This document shows, in pieces, positions 10,705-25,040 of a stretch of 64,000 bases of DNA. Every line of letters starts with the position of its first letter. Position 1 is the first letter of the stretch. This DNA is from Erinaceus europaeus (lineage: Eukaryota; Chordata; Mammalia; Eulipotyphla; Erinaceidae): NCBI RefSeq assembly GCF_950295315.1, contig NC_080171.1, positions 98,557,445 through 98,621,444 on the forward strand, in the 5' to 3' direction. Under the pieces are notes generated by a model, which had not been told where the DNA came from, searched no databases, and was given only the letters and a program-made list of their open reading frames with translations. Made by a program: the position numbers and the translations under genes.

Positions 10705-10718
10705 CCAGCAGAGGGCAG
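10705..10718 (+). promoter_or_regulatory. CTCF-type motif upstream of LMX1B
   Basis: CCAGCAGAGGGCAG fits the core consensus CCASYAGRKGGCRS at every position. It lies in unique DNA about 2.7 kb upstream of the LMX1B start codon, at the boundary between SINE-dense and SINE-poor DNA. Binding is inferred, not shown. Confidence 0.55.
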
Positions 10719-11178
10719 AATGTGCCCGGTCTGTCTGCCTGCCTACCCTGAGCCCCACTCTGAGGCTCCAGGGTTGTCTGCTCCCAAGCCTAGCAGGCTG
10801 GCTTCACGCAGCTGCGTTGACACAGCCCCAGACGCCGGTGAAGGCTGCCCAGGCCCAGGCCCAGGCTATGGATCTCAAGGCCTGAGTAGCAGGAGACCAG
10901 GGCACGTGCTAGAAACTACATCCACTCATCCACCCTGCTGGATACTGGACACACAAATATGCCAAGAAATGCAAGCAGACACAAAGCCACACTCCACCCC
11001 TCCACCCAAACTCCCAACTTTCTAGAGACAGGCTTGCACACAGCATCATTCAGCAAACACACAAAGGTGACATGGAGACCCACATGCAAAAAATAATAAT
11101 AATAAAATAAATTCCCTGACACACAGAGGCAGAAAATCACACAAATAAGTACTCATCCGCACAGAGTGACAGACATGG

Positions 11179-11179
<1 letters not shown>

Positions 11180-11214
<35 letters not shown>
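11180..11214 (+). repeat. (CA)n microsatellite
   Basis: About 17 uninterrupted CA units just upstream of the promoter CpG island. Confidence 0.95.
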
Positions 11215-11216
<2 letters not shown>

Positions 11217-12852
11217 GAGGGAGGTGTGCAAGGGAATGAGCCACAGACCCATCCATACACACTTGGAGCCCCAAAAAGTCGAAAGTGCACAGAAATAGTG
11301 TATGTAAGCACTCTGGCACGGATGAACATTCACTCAAGGGCCTCAGAGGCCAAGAGCTCGGACACACACTGATACCCACCGACACCGCCGCAGGTACGGG
11401 TGGGGCGGGAGCCTCTATTCCAGCACAAAGCCCGGCCCCTCCCGGGGCCCCGCGCCACAAGGGGCCACTTCTGACCTACCCTCCCGCGGGCTCCAAATCC
11501 GATCCGCCCTCTCGCCTCCAGCGGGGTCAGGGGACCCGCCTCCCCTGCTCTCCGCCCCCGCCCGGCTCTGCGCCGCTGCTCCGCTCCAGGAGGGGCCCGG
11601 GCTGCCCCGCAGCGGCTGACGGACCAGCCAGAGCCTGCTGGGGCCTCGTCGCCCCCTGCTCCCCCGCGCGATGCCCCGGTGAAGATCCATAGGCCGCCAC
11701 ACACAGACCCCTGGGGCAGCCTGCGGGCCGACGGCCGAGAGAGTCCCGGAGGATGCCCAGCAGGGAGGGTGCCCGGGCCCGCGGGCACAGAGTTTAGCTT
11801 GGCCTGTGCTCCCCAGTGCCCAGCCCCTCTCCCCGATGTAGCCGGGCCCCTGCCCGTCGCGGCCTACAGACCTCTAGCCAAGCCCTTGGGTCATCAAAGT
11901 CGCCTTTCCTGGTGGCCAGCCCGGTTGCCTTGCAGCAGCCGAACACACGTCGTCCAGGCCTCTGAGTCTCCGACCCCCAAGTCACCACCGCCTACGCATG
12001 CCTCTCCCCAACCCGCAGGGCCACTGCCCTGCCCGGGGACCCCTTTCCCGGAACCGAGCTCCTAGTCCCCCTAAACCTGGGCCTCTGGCACTCCGATCCC
12101 CGCGCCAGCACCCCTACGCATGCCCCCAAATCTGTGAGGCCACCTTCTCGCCCCCTGCCCGGCCCAGGAACCCCTTTCCCCGGAGCTGGACTGCCTGTCG
12201 CCCTGAACTCGGGCCTGACCTTCATCGTCTCCCCTCCGTGACCCGGGGTTTTCGGCACCCCTCCATCCAGCCAGCTCTCGCTGTAGTTTTCCTCACCAAC
12301 CCCCACCCCGGGCCAGGGACCCCCTCAGACGTGTGTAAGGCCAGCAGGCTGCCTCCCGCAGCCCCGTCCCTCAACCCCGTCTACCCCAGGGCCCAGCTGC
12401 GAGGGGGCCAGCTCAGCCCGGTGCCCCTACCTCGGCCGAGGTTGGGGGTCCCCAGGCCGCCCCTCCGTTCCCTGGTGGAGCCACCGCGTCTCTCGCCGTC
12501 CGTGTAGTCTGGTCTCGCGCGGGGACCCTCCTTCGAGCGCTGGAGCTTTGCAACAAAAAAGATTAATAATAAAGAAGACAAGAAAGAAAAAAAGAGAAGC
12601 TCGGCTTCACTCCCCAACTCCCCAACCAATTTTTCTAAGGGGTGGGGCAGAAAGGTTTCTTTCCAAGGCGACCCGAAGTTCGGCTCGGGACCCGCGGGGC
12701 ACTCGACTCGGCGGGGTCACTGGGACCCGATGTCGGGGTTCCGGTCGGGGGCGCGGGGAACAGTCCTGCGGGGGCGGGGGGGGCAGCGGCGGCACTATTT
12801 GACGTGGAGCCGCTGGCTCATCCCGGCGCAGGGATACGAGGCGCACCAATGA

Positions 12853-14719
<1,867 letters not shown>

Positions 14720-14720
<1 letters not shown>

Positions 14721-16450
14721 CCGGCAGGGGCGAAACACTTCAGTCCCCACGACCCTGGGAGGCTGTCTGGCCGTCCCAAGTTGCCATCCTTTGTCTGGGA
14801 AACCTTTGCTGGGCCGCTGAGTCGGGGTACAGGACCAGGCCCAGGGCATAGAGGGGCATCTGAGGCCGTAGTCCCAGGAAAAGAGCCTGGGCCTGATGAG
14901 GCCTGAACTGGAGACCAGAAATTGATTTCCAAACGCAAGTAGCACTTTAGCCTGACTGAGGAGTTGTATTTCTCCCACTCAGAAGTGGGCTGTGTGAGGA
15001 CTCAGGACTCCGGGGATGGAGGAAATAGAGTGCTAATGTGCCGAACTGCCTGCGCAGTCTGGATTGCCCCCTTCCTGCCAGGCTCCTGGCTGCACCTTCT
15101 TCCCTGGTGGAGAGAAAAGGGCGGCTGTCCTCCCTGCACCGTTGCACGCGGGGATTCTGCAATTATAATTTGTGTTGGCTAGAGAAGTTGTCTAGGAAGA
15201 GGCAGAGTTGTCTAGGCAGCAAACCACAATCAGGAGGGCTCTGGGTGGGAGGTTGATTCAGTCTTCCCAGCAGGCCTTCTTCTGGAGATGTGTCTCTTTG
15301 GGGAGAAGGCAACCTGTGCTGCCTGCATGGTGTAGCCTGAGCCTTAGGGCTAAGCACAGAGACTGTGGGTTGAGCCTTACCTGCTGACTTTTGTTTTTAA
15401 CTGAGATTCTGGATTTGTCTGGCAAGGGGCCTTGGACAGAAAGAGTAGATGGCAGATGTAGGCTTTTGCTTCCAACACTCTGGGGTTTTGTGCCTAACGG
15501 TGTGGTTTGGAGAGAGATAGAGAGATGTGCAACAGCCAAAGGAGAGTTGTGAGGATCCCCACTCTGGCAGTGGCTGCAGAGTGTGTTGGCTGCTCAGGTG
15601 GCTGGGGACTCAGAGGGGGGAATGTGGGTATGCCTGAGCACCCCTGGAAAAGGCTGGGCTGCCCAAGGTAAGTGTCACCTACCTGCTCTGCCCAGAACCC
15701 TTCCCTAAATTCAGGTCAGCTGGGATGACATATCTTCACCCCTCCATCTACTTGGCTAAGGCCTGGAAACACGGGTTGTGTATAGCAGTCCTGAAGAGGG
15801 TGCTGGGTTCTACTCTGAAAGGCTATGGTGATCCCCAGGCCTGCCTAGCCTGGGGGTGGGGGGAGGTATGCAGGAGTACTCTTCCAGCTGTGACCTTACG
15901 GGAGAGAGGGTTCAATTCAGGATGACTCTTCTGCTGGTACCAGAACCCAGTTGAGGAGGGGGTTTTCCTCTGTATGGAAAATCCCAGATTAGGTTAACTG
16001 TCCTTGCTCAGCTTTGTGCTGTGCCCTGGATGGATATGATTCTAGTTCCAGGGGAAGATGAGGCATCAGCCAGCTCTCAGCCACAGGCAGAGGCATGGAG
16101 CTATGCAAATAAAATGAAGAAAGTATTTTGGGGGTAGATGGTGCAGGCTTTAGGCAGCCCCTGGAGTAGCCCGAGGCAGGGCTCCCCAGCACTCCAGCAT
16201 TCACCCCTCATGTTGCTCTACTTACCTGACCTGAGATGGGTTCTGGCAGTACCACTTGTCACTCAGCTCAGCCCCAGGCCTGGACAATTCAACATGTGGG
16301 GGCAGGAGGCCCAGGAAACTGAAAATGGGTTTCTGAGTCATTTGTGCAAGCTCCCCCATCCCTATTCTCTCTTCCTCCCTCCCTCTCCCTTTCTCTCCCT
16401 CTCTCCCTTCCCCACTTCATAGAACACTATTTTCTACCTCTTATCTGCTT
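14720..16450. other. Proximal intron 2, no repeats recognised
   Basis: Unique sequence, moderately GC-rich, with no SINE or exon recognised. A short CT-rich run lies at about 16360-16410. Confidence 0.5.
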
Positions 16451-16457
16451 GTTCTCG

Positions 16458-16481
16458 CCCCCACCCCCACCCCCACCCCCC
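16458..16481 (-). other. G-quadruplex-forming tract
   Basis: C-runs of 5, 5, 5 and 6 separated by single A on the + strand, so the minus strand carries four G-runs of 5 or more with one-base loops. Confidence 0.7.
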
Positions 16482-16619
16482 ACATACACACAGTGGTTTG
16501 TGGAGCATCTCTGAAGCAGGAGGAGAATGTCCCTGGTTCTTCCGAGCACAGAGCACAGACACTGTAAAGGCACAGAATGTGCCCTGCAGGTTCCCTGATT
16601 GCAGGGAGCCAACCCCCTC

Positions 16620-17420
16620 ATTTAACAAAACCGCTAAGCATTTTTAATTGTTTGTTGAAAGTATATTTATAATTCTTTAAAGAGGCAGAACAAGTTGTTT
16701 AACAGCTTGCTGCTTCAGTACCATGAGGCTGCATGTGCGTTTGGAGCAAAGCAAACCTCAGGTCCCAAGTCCCGCGTCCTGAGTGAGTCTGGATCCTGCA
16801 GAGTTGAAACCTTAAGGCAGGTGTTCATGTCTTTCTCTGTGCACTCCTTGTCCCCGGCTATTTCTCTCTCCCAATAATGCCAATTAGATATCTACTCTAG
16901 CCAGGCTGGATGGGAGGCTGAGAAAGGCTTGTTATGGAGACAATCCCAGGACCAAACATCTCAGCGGGTCTCCACAGTTTCTTGGGGAGAGCCAGCACTG
17001 TGAAGCCTGCAGGGGCTCATTGGGAAGCGATGTTCTTGGCACCATAAGATTATACATCACGATTTATTTTCTTTTTTTCTTTGAGGAACGCCGATGCATA
17101 TTTGTTGCATCTGTGTGTAAATGCTTTTCAGACGGGAAACCAAGCAGAGAGGCACAGAAACGTGCCTCCTTATTTCGTGGAGACTGTGCGTCAGCGGTGG
17201 TGGAAATGAACAGCCACCCCCACCCCCTTTAACTTTTGGAAACGTGTCCTCGCCCAGCAGAGGAGCTTCCGGGCTCTTTAAAGAGGCTGCTCTTTTTACT
17301 AAGCTTCTCTTCCTCCTTTCCATTTGTTTCCTAAGATCAGACACCCAGAAGCACAGCACTGTTTTTTACGCACCACAAGGGTAATTAACTGGCCCGATAC
17401 AGTTAATATTGGATTAAAAA
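16620..17420. promoter_or_regulatory. Candidate conserved noncoding block, intron 2
   Basis: Repeat-free sequence with AT-rich patches holding homeodomain-like cores: TTTTTAATTG near 16641, CCAATTAG near 16880 and GTAATTAACTGG near 17382, plus forkhead-like TTTAACAAAA and TTGTTTG. Conservation is inferred from texture only. Confidence 0.35.
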
Positions 17421-19030
17421 AAAAAACCTACACATCTCAAAAGGGCAAAGCCAAGTGTGCAGGCTCGGTATTTGGATATTTTTACTCATAAGTTGAAAAG
17501 TCTTGCACTTCAGTGTGTGTGTATCTAGGTTTTTTTCTGGAAAAGGAAAGGGGGAGATCATCTTTATTTTTAATTGGACTGTTCTGCCATTGAAGACCCT
17601 TAGCAGCCTGATCTCTGACTTGTGCTAAAGAGTCCGGTTAGACACCAGGAGGGAGGAGGCACAGCCTCTAGAGGTAAAACCAAGGAAATCTCTGTCTCCA
17701 CCTGAGAACACATTAAAAAAAAAAAAAAAAGACATTCCTGCTCCCCAGCTTCTTCTTTTTTTTTTTTTTTTCCTCTTCTACCTTTGGTGGCTTGGCCAAA
17801 CACATTTATGTCTTTTCTAACTGGCTGTCACTGGTCTGGAAAGGGTTTCTGTCCTGAAGAGGTGGTGAATTCCTGGAAGAGGCTGTGATGGCGGGGAGGG
17901 AGGGTCCAGTGACTGAATCCAAAAATCTGTCACAAAATGGAGTCTGATCGCTTGTAAGACAGGTCCCAAGTCTGCGGACCGGAGACTTGTTGGAGTATGA
18001 GTGGGAGGCCGCATGTGCAGAGGGACACGGCTCCTGGCCTGGGCCACCACCACCAGGCACCCGCCTCACCTCCCGCACACCTCCTGGATGCTCTTCCTCA
18101 GCTGGGCCTGCCCGCACGGCCTGAGCTCTCCCAGAAGAATTCCAGGGCTCCAGGGAGCTTGCAAGGGCCCCTTGGGGTTTGCATGCTCAGGTAGGATGCT
18201 TCCACCCCACCAGAAGGGGGATAGAAAGGCTTTCATTGAGTATAAAAAATTTAAAAAAAGGAAAGAAATGTCTGTGTCCTGGGCTGGGATGATTTTTTTT
18301 TTTTCCAAATCTATCCCACCTTGCTCGCTCTAGTGGGTCTGCCCACTATTCCCAGCACATTCCTTTCTGTTTACGCCTGGGAGAGCCTTCCAGGGACACT
18401 CACCTCTCCTGGAGTACTGCCGGCTATGAGCAGGGTACCCGGTATGGTGGGGGTGGGGGGAGAAGCAAAATCAGGTTCTGGCTACTGCCCCCAGCTCATC
18501 TCAGGACTCCCCATGGGCCTGACTGCAGGCAGGGTGCCAGCACCTTTTCCACCAGTGGGTATTGCAGCTGGCAGGGTCCCCACCGCAGAGCTGCAGATAC
18601 CCTGCCCACAGCCTAGGCAGCGGCCTGTGCTGGAAACGGATCTCCTTGGATGGAAGAGCCAGCCCAGTGCCTTATGAAAAGGTCTCCTCCACCCCTCACT
18701 CTCTGAAGAGCTCACTCTGCCAGCCCAGGTCCAGGCACCCTGTGGCCCCCAGCGGGGTACTTCTCCATTTAACCTCAGCACCTTGGCTGCCGGTGAAGGA
18801 TAAGCAAAGGCCTTCCTGAAGCTGCAGTCGACCCGCTGCTGAACGGAGGCATTATTCACAGCTGACTCCTGGCTCACCCTGGATTCCCCAGGCTCTGGGC
18901 TGGTGGAGCCTAATTTGTTTGCTGCGGGTTTTTCTCTAATGGGGGAAGCGGACTGTAAGGATGTCCTCTGCTTTATGTGACTGGAGACTCTCTCAGCTCC
19001 CTCCCACCCTGTTCTGCAGATGGAGACTTA
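17420..19030. other. Intron 2 unique DNA
   Basis: Poly(A) and poly(T) runs at about 17714-17730 and 17756-17771, otherwise unique; no gene or SINE recognised. Confidence 0.5.
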
Positions 19031-19210
19031 AGATCACACAGTTCTGGCACCTACCTGCTTCTTTGCTATAAAATGGGGACATATTCACCTGGTGGGCCAG
19101 GGAGCATTATAAAGATTGGGGATAATGTGCCCCCCCCAAGGCCTAACATCTTGTCTGGCATGTTGTTTGTACTCTGGGAAATATTGTTGTTGCTGTCATC
19201 ATCATCAGTG
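19030..19210 (+). repeat. MIR element
   Basis: GATCACACAGTTCTGGCACC, CTATAAAATGGGGACATATT, AGCATTATAAAGATTGGGG and the AATATTGTTGTTGCTGTC end follow MIR order. Confidence 0.55.
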
Positions 19211-19789
19211 TGACGAGAGATGCTTTGTTTCCAAGGACACATACAAAACTGCCTGTGGGTTCCATGTGAGGGGTGCAGCTGGCAGCCTGGGCTGGGTTGA
19301 GTTTCTCTATGCAAAAAAGATGAAGGATACCCCTGGGAAAACTTCTCTCTGCCTGAATGGGGCACCAAAGGCCCTGCCTTCCCAGGTGGTAGGTGCTGAG
19401 GCAGACCTGGATTCAGAACTCAGCAGCTGTGTACTCTGAGCCCCTACAAGCAAGCTAGGGGACACTGACACTCCCCCAGAATGGTTAGGAGGATAACCTA
19501 GGGCACCGGGTGGAATTCCAGTAAGTGGTCCATTCTCCAAAGGGTCCACTGTCACCTCTCAATGTCTCTGGAAAGACAAGAAATCCTCTGATTGTTGGGA
19601 TAAGAACACATTTCAGTTGTGTATCATTAGGAACACTGGCAGCAGGATAGGTCCATTGTGCTGGCCTCTTTCCCCTTGGGGGCTCCTGGTGGTTCAGAGT
19701 AAAGATCTATTTGGAATCCCCAAGGGGCCTGCATATACCTTGGGAAACCTTACTTGGTAATATAAGCTCACATTTAGAAAACTGTTCAT

Positions 19790-19790
<1 letters not shown>

Positions 19791-19846
<56 letters not shown>
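19791..19846 (+). repeat. (GT)28 microsatellite
   Basis: 56 bases of uninterrupted GT, the longest pure dinucleotide run in the window. Confidence 0.97.
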
Positions 19847-19849
<3 letters not shown>

Positions 19850-21050
19850 AAATGACAGAAGAAAGGGAAAAAAAATCAACTAGCATCTCAGTGACAGAAG
19901 GAAGGTGGGCAGAGGAGGGAGTGATCCTAAGTCTGTATGCTTCCCAGAAAGGAGGTGAAGACTTAGTGAAGACACACTAGCTCAGGCAATCAGAAGGATC
20001 CTAGCAAGGCTTTCTGATCTAGGGTGGGCAGGCAGGGCTTTTCTGGGGAAACTTCCTCTTGTCCTGCAGCTAAAAGGGTTTAGGTCCCCCACCACCACCA
20101 CCAAAAGGTGGGGGTAGGGCATCCAGACTGTGGTCTTAGTTAATGCTGAGGGACAGAAGATTCTGTCAGTGATTTAAGGTACAACTTCTAATTTGTTAGA
20201 TACCACAGTCAACCTCAGCTGCAAGGAAGGAAGGAAAAGGGAGATGATCTATTCCTCCAAAGAGCCTGTCAGTCATTTGGGGGTACAGGACGTGACACAA
20301 GGCTCTGTGACTAGCCCAATCCTTTCCAATCCCCAGCTGATGGCAGCAGAAAACAAAACCAAAGCCGCTATATATACTGTAGTCACCCATGGGGAGGTGG
20401 TAGTAGTGAGGGGAAGGCAAGGCTGAAGCCCATATTTGAAAAAGTTGATTGACGAAGGCAGAGGAAGCAAAGTGGCGGACGTTTGCCATTTCAGCGACTG
20501 GCTGGTGTTCTCCATTCATGTCATAAATGTCTCCTGTCATTTGAAGCCAAAAGCAACATGATTTGGTTCCCTGGTGGCCTATAGGGTTTTTCGCTTTCTC
20601 TCTTTCTCTCTCTCTCTCTTTTCTACAGTAAATGTTTATTTGTTAATAATATACTTTAAACAGCCTAGCCTTGACCTCGAGTCTCCTGAAGCATCCATCT
20701 TCTCTCAGAAAAATCTTTCAAAGTTTGTGTAATTTTGGGGGGAAGGTGTAAGTGACGGGGCAGTGAAGGGCCTGTGTTTGCTTTAACTACTGCTGCTTTG
20801 GGAGTGGTGGGGCATAAGGGGCCACTGTGCTCTGAATGGCAACTTTCTTGGGTTTCAAGCCTGGCTGACAGCACTTCCTTGCTGCCCTTTACCTTTGCTT
20901 CCCTTGATCAGTACAAATAAATTTCTGCTGCAGAGCCCCTTCCTTTGTTATTCCCGGGACAGTATTGTATCAATTTCTGTTCAGTTTCTTGACTGGCAGC
21001 AGCAGGTCCTGCCCTGACAACCCTGGGGCCTGGAAGTAGGTGGAGGGAGG
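19850..21050. other. Intron 2 unique DNA
   Basis: No gene or SINE recognised; short CT tract at 20598-20622. Confidence 0.5.
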
Positions 21051-21092
21051 GAGGAGAGAGAGAGAGATTGAGAGAGAGAGAATTGGGGGGGG
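21051..21092 (+). repeat. (GA)n purine tract
   Basis: AGAGAGAGAG units interrupted by ATTG, followed by a G-run. Confidence 0.8.
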
Positions 21093-21432
21093 GGTTGAGA
21101 ATGGGTGAGGAGGGGTGGTTTTTTAGTTGGAAGTCTAGCCCAGATGGTTCATGCTGGTTGGTGACAGAGGAGCACCTGACCAGCCTCCTGCTTGGTGAAC
21201 TGGGAGAACTCTTGCTGAAGGAAAACCCAGTTCCTGGAGTCTGGTTCCAGAAGAAACAAAGATATTTGCTTCCTGGCTGCCCCATTCTGTAAGAGGTTTC
21301 CCCGGGAACCAAGAGGCAGTTGTCATCAGGAAGAGAGTTTTGAGGACCGTCCAGAGCAACCAAAGTGCCCCCACCAGAGCTGGCCAGAGTGAGGAAACCA
21401 CAGATCTATGGCTGATACACAGGAACAACAAG

Positions 21433-21603
21433 GACCTCTCCCTCTCCCTCCCTCTCCCCCTCTTCATCTCCCTCTCCCTCCCCTCCCCCTCTTCATCTCC
21501 CTCTCCCTCCTTCTCCCCCTTTCCCTCCCCCTTTCCCTCCACCTCTCCCTCCCCCTCTCCCTCTCTCCCTCTCCCCTCCCCCTCCCACCTCCCTCTCCCT
21601 CCC
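21433..21603 (+). repeat. Polypyrimidine minisatellite
   Basis: About 170 bases of C/T-only units with two CCCCCTCTTCATCTCCCTC-like longer repeats near 21456 and 21486. A mirror-repeat-rich tract able in principle to form H-DNA. Confidence 0.85.
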
Positions 21604-21940
21604 AGGGTTTGTTGCAACAGCAGTGATAGGACTGGAGGGGCAGCACAGGGTTGGGACAAACTGGGTGTGACTACTGTTCCCCCTTCTGCCTCCTGCTCTC
21701 CTAGGGGACTCTATATTGTCATATAACTCCTGGATTGCGATAGTTACTAGGCTGTGGGGTATAAGCTGCCCCAAAGGACCAAGGTGCTGGGGAGATGGGG
21801 GGGCACCTCCTCCATAGAGGGGTCTCCTGGGTGGGGCCCATGTTCTCAAGGGGAAGAGCAAAAATGCAATTACAGATTGGGGATCAAGAACAAATCTATC
21901 TCCCAGCCACACAGCCCAGTGGTCTCTAGGGAAGGGCCTT
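21604..21940. other. Intron 2 unique DNA, nothing recognised
   Basis: No gene or repeat recognised. Confidence 0.45.
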
Positions 21941-21944
21941 TTGA

Positions 21945-22085
21945 GCTCCTCACTTTCCTCCCCTGTGAATAGGGCTAATCAAGTCCAATCTCCCAGAGGT
22001 GCTCTTGGGATAAAGTGAAACAAATTCAAAGGTGCCAGCCCGTATTGGGCACTCAGTCTCAGTCAATACATGTTTCCTTCCTGCT
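21945..22085 (+). repeat. MIR fragment
   Basis: CTCACTTTCCTCCCCTGTGA, GGGATAAAGTGAAAC, CAATACATGTTTCC resemble the 3' half of MIR. Confidence 0.5.
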
Positions 22086-22344
22086 CATCTGGAGAGTGAG
22101 CCAGAATCACCCTGCCTGGCAGGAATGCATTGTCTGCCCTGCATGGGCGGCCCAGACTGTCACCTCCTGCTTCTCACCTAGGGGACATGCCCACCCTCCT
22201 GCTTCTCACCTAAGCCTGGGGCCTGTTTTGTGAAATGTTTTTCTTGAACAGAGTCTAACCCATCAGAAACAGTTCCTTAGAAACTGGCAGCTAGCAACCT
22301 TGGGTGGGTCCCCATTATTACTGAGGTTTCCCCCCTACACACAC

Positions 22345-22475
22345 CTTCCTTTCCCCTCTCTTTCCCATCAGAGCACTGCTCAGGTCTGGCTCATGGTGGT
22401 GCTGGGGATTGAACTTGGGAGCCCAGAGTTTCAGAAATGAAAGTCTTTTTGCATAACCGCTATGCTTTTTCCTTG
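22345..22475 (-). mobile_element. SINE family D (only lineage-specific SINE between 10.2 and 29.2 kb)
   Basis: CAGAGCACTGCTCAGGTCTG ... GGGGATTGAACTTGGGAG ... GCATAACCGCTATGC. Confidence 0.75.
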
Positions 22476-22479
22476 GCAC

Positions 22480-23730
22480 CATCCCTATCACCCACCCCCA
22501 CCCCAAAAACACATAACAGACTCTTGAGCATTAGGTAGTGAGCACACAGGACTAGAGCCTGCTGACTAGAGTCTGGCTTGTAGAAGGGAAAGAAATCAGG
22601 GTTCCACAGTAATGTGCGTTGGCCTCAGCTGCTCCGGTTCCAAGTATTATACGGGAGGGCTGGAACCCCTGGAAAGCAGCTTCCCCACGTGCAGAGCTAC
22701 CTAGCAGCAGCCTTTTCCCCAGGTGCAATGAAGTCTTCACTCATGGCCTGAATCCCTAGATTCCCCTCTCTGGACAAGTCTCCCCCCAGAAAGCTGCTGG
22801 AGGGGAGGTAGTCACACTGCCAGAATGCCCATACCAGCCCTCTCAGGGAAGGAGAAAGGGTTAGAATAGTTGCAGTTCTTCGGGTGAGAGAGCCTCTATC
22901 ACTGGCCTGGGACCAAAGGGAGAGTGCCCACACAGGGCACTCCCCTAGAGTTCCTGCTCCCGCTCCCCCCCCTCCTGTGCAAAAGCAGTGAGGTGCACCA
23001 TCTCCTGGACCTCAGGGCCCCTCTCCTGAGCCACGGGCGCCAGCGGAGGTTGATGAATTTCGGTGTCACCAGGGGTTTAGCCCGGATTTGGGAACCGCAG
23101 CGCTCTAATACGCACACGCAGTCCTGCCCTTCCTAAAGCGCAGCCCTTTCACCCAGCAGCTGATTTATGAAGGAATCTGATCCCGGACTCGCTGGGCTGG
23201 AGCTGGGATCCTGGGGCCCCTGAACTGCCTCCGGGGTTCTCGTTGTCTTTCGGGAACCTTTAGGGCCTCCAAGTAGTCTAAGGCGTCCTGCTGGGTGGGG
23301 CCCTACCCCAAAGCCCAGGAGGTGTGAGTCCCCTCGGACTCACTTAAACTTGCTGGAAGGAAACAAGACTGGCCATCGGACAACCTAGTTTTTCGTTGGG
23401 AATTAAGCAAATCTCTCCCCTCCTCAAATCCTCTCTTACAACCCCTTCAGGTAGAACCCAAAGCAGCTAGCTTAGAAGATTTGCTTATCCTGGACGTTTG
23501 GTGGTGGTGGGAAAGGAGAGTCTAAGGTTCTTTTCCTTGCTGAGAAATCTGCAAGTGTAGCCACCCCCCAGCTCCTGGGGGGTGGAGGTGATCGAGAACG
23601 GGGTTCCCCGTCCAGGGGCGCCAGCGGGCCACAGCCCCCTCCCTCCTGCGACCTGGCTGGCTGCACCTCTGGAAGGCATTTTTTTCCCTTCTTTTTTCAG
23701 AATTGGTTTGCAGGAGGGGAAAAGTGGTTG
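22480..23730. other. Intron 2 unique DNA, GC-rich in its second half
   Basis: No gene recognised; 23020-23330 is relatively CpG-rich and may belong to the conserved region that follows. Confidence 0.45.
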
Positions 23731-24140
23731 TATCAATCCACAAATATTTACTCTTAACAGACTTGTATCTGTGGAGATTTCGAACAAAGACAGTTTAGGG
23801 GGATTACAAAAAACCCTAAACCCCGTTTTTTCTCCCGGACTCGGTGCTTTAAATGCCAATTACAGGCGAGTCATATCCAACAGCAACGGAGGGAGGTGGG
23901 TAGGATTCGGTGAGGGGGTGGGCAGCGAGCCCAACCATTAAATGTAACTTTTCATGATGAAAAGGATTTCGCCCGGTTTTATCTTCTAATAAGATTATGT
24001 CACAGACACAAGTACCTAGGATGGTGCTGAGTGACAGGGCTCTGTCGTTTAATCAGAGGCTGCGCTGCTCAAACCGCGGAGCCCTTTGTCCTATGGAGTG
24101 AACGACGGAAACTTGCCATCCTAATCCCCTCATTCATGTC
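23730..24140. promoter_or_regulatory. Candidate conserved noncoding block, intron 2
   Basis: Unique sequence mixing AT-rich homeodomain-like cores (GCCAATTACAGG near 23854, CTAATAAGATTATG near 23987, GTTTAATCAG near 24048) with retained CpGs (TTTCGCCCGG, AACGACGG), a combination typical of constrained DNA. No repeat was recognised. Confidence 0.4.
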
Positions 24141-25040
24141 AAGCAGAGAAAAGAAGCCGAGCACCTTACAACCGTGTCCCCTCCACCCCTTCCGAGGGCG
24201 GCAAGAGGAGGGAGAGAGGGGCTTTGGTCCTGTCAGGCCCCCCCTTCCCAGGCTTTGGGTTTGGGGTCTCTCTCGAGGCAGCCCTGTGTTGCAACGGGGT
24301 GTGGGGGGCTGTTTGGGAGGGAGAGCCTCAGTTATCAACTTCTGGGAAATGGGGAGAATGGAGACTGGTTGGATGAGGGTATAGATTTTTGCAACACCCA
24401 CATTTTGTCTTCTTGGCAGGAAAGGTGGAAGGGGGATTGCATGCCCTCCCCAAGGGGGCGGACAAGAACTGAGAAACCCAGTGGCCTTTAAAGGTTAGGG
24501 TGCCCCCCTGGCCAGAATCTGTTGGGTCTCTGGGCTTGACCACTGCCGGCTGCTCTCGGCCCCTGTCTTCCAGGGGCAAATTCCTTTGTTCGGCCCCGCG
24601 GAAACCCGTTTCTCCGCCCGGCCAGTAGCACCTCTGTTCTCGCCATGGCTGTCACATCCTGCACCCACCCCTCATTCCACTGTTTGCACATCTTTTTCCT
24701 TGGTATCCCCAAGGCTTTACAGACCCAGACTTCTTTTTTTTTTTTCTCGATGTGGCCGCCAGGCCGGAGTCCCCGCGCTGGGCTCCGACCCCAGGATCTC
24801 CAGCCCGAGCCGACAAGAACTCCAACCCAACCCCTGTGATTTTGCCTTCCGATATACCGAGAGGCCGCTGGCGTGAGGGGTGGTGACACAGCTCTGGATC
24901 CCTGCACCGGCTGGGAAAAGAGAAAAAAAAAAGAAAGAAAAAGAGAGAGAAAGAACGAAAAAGAAGAAAGCTGACACCCAGCGTTCGAGAGCGGACCCTG
25001 CCAGCTTCTACAGTTTCAGCACTGAGGGCCCTGAACCCGC
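24140..25040. other. Intron 2, GC-rich unique DNA leading to the CpG island
   Basis: No exon recognised. Contains a T-run at 24732-24744 and a purine tract at 24919-24970. Confidence 0.45.

Larger units (their letters stand above)
10198..11380. other. Unique DNA upstream of the promoter island
   Basis: No gene recognised. Holds the CTCF-type site at 10705 and a CA microsatellite at 11180; short open frames look random. An antisense or divergent lncRNA could run through here but no exon structure can be read. Confidence 0.5.

Noticed and set aside
10198..12500. Divergent lncRNA upstream of LMX1B (a divergent transcript exists in human as I recall)
   Set aside because: No splice-site chain or polyadenylation signal convincing enough to place exons from sequence alone.
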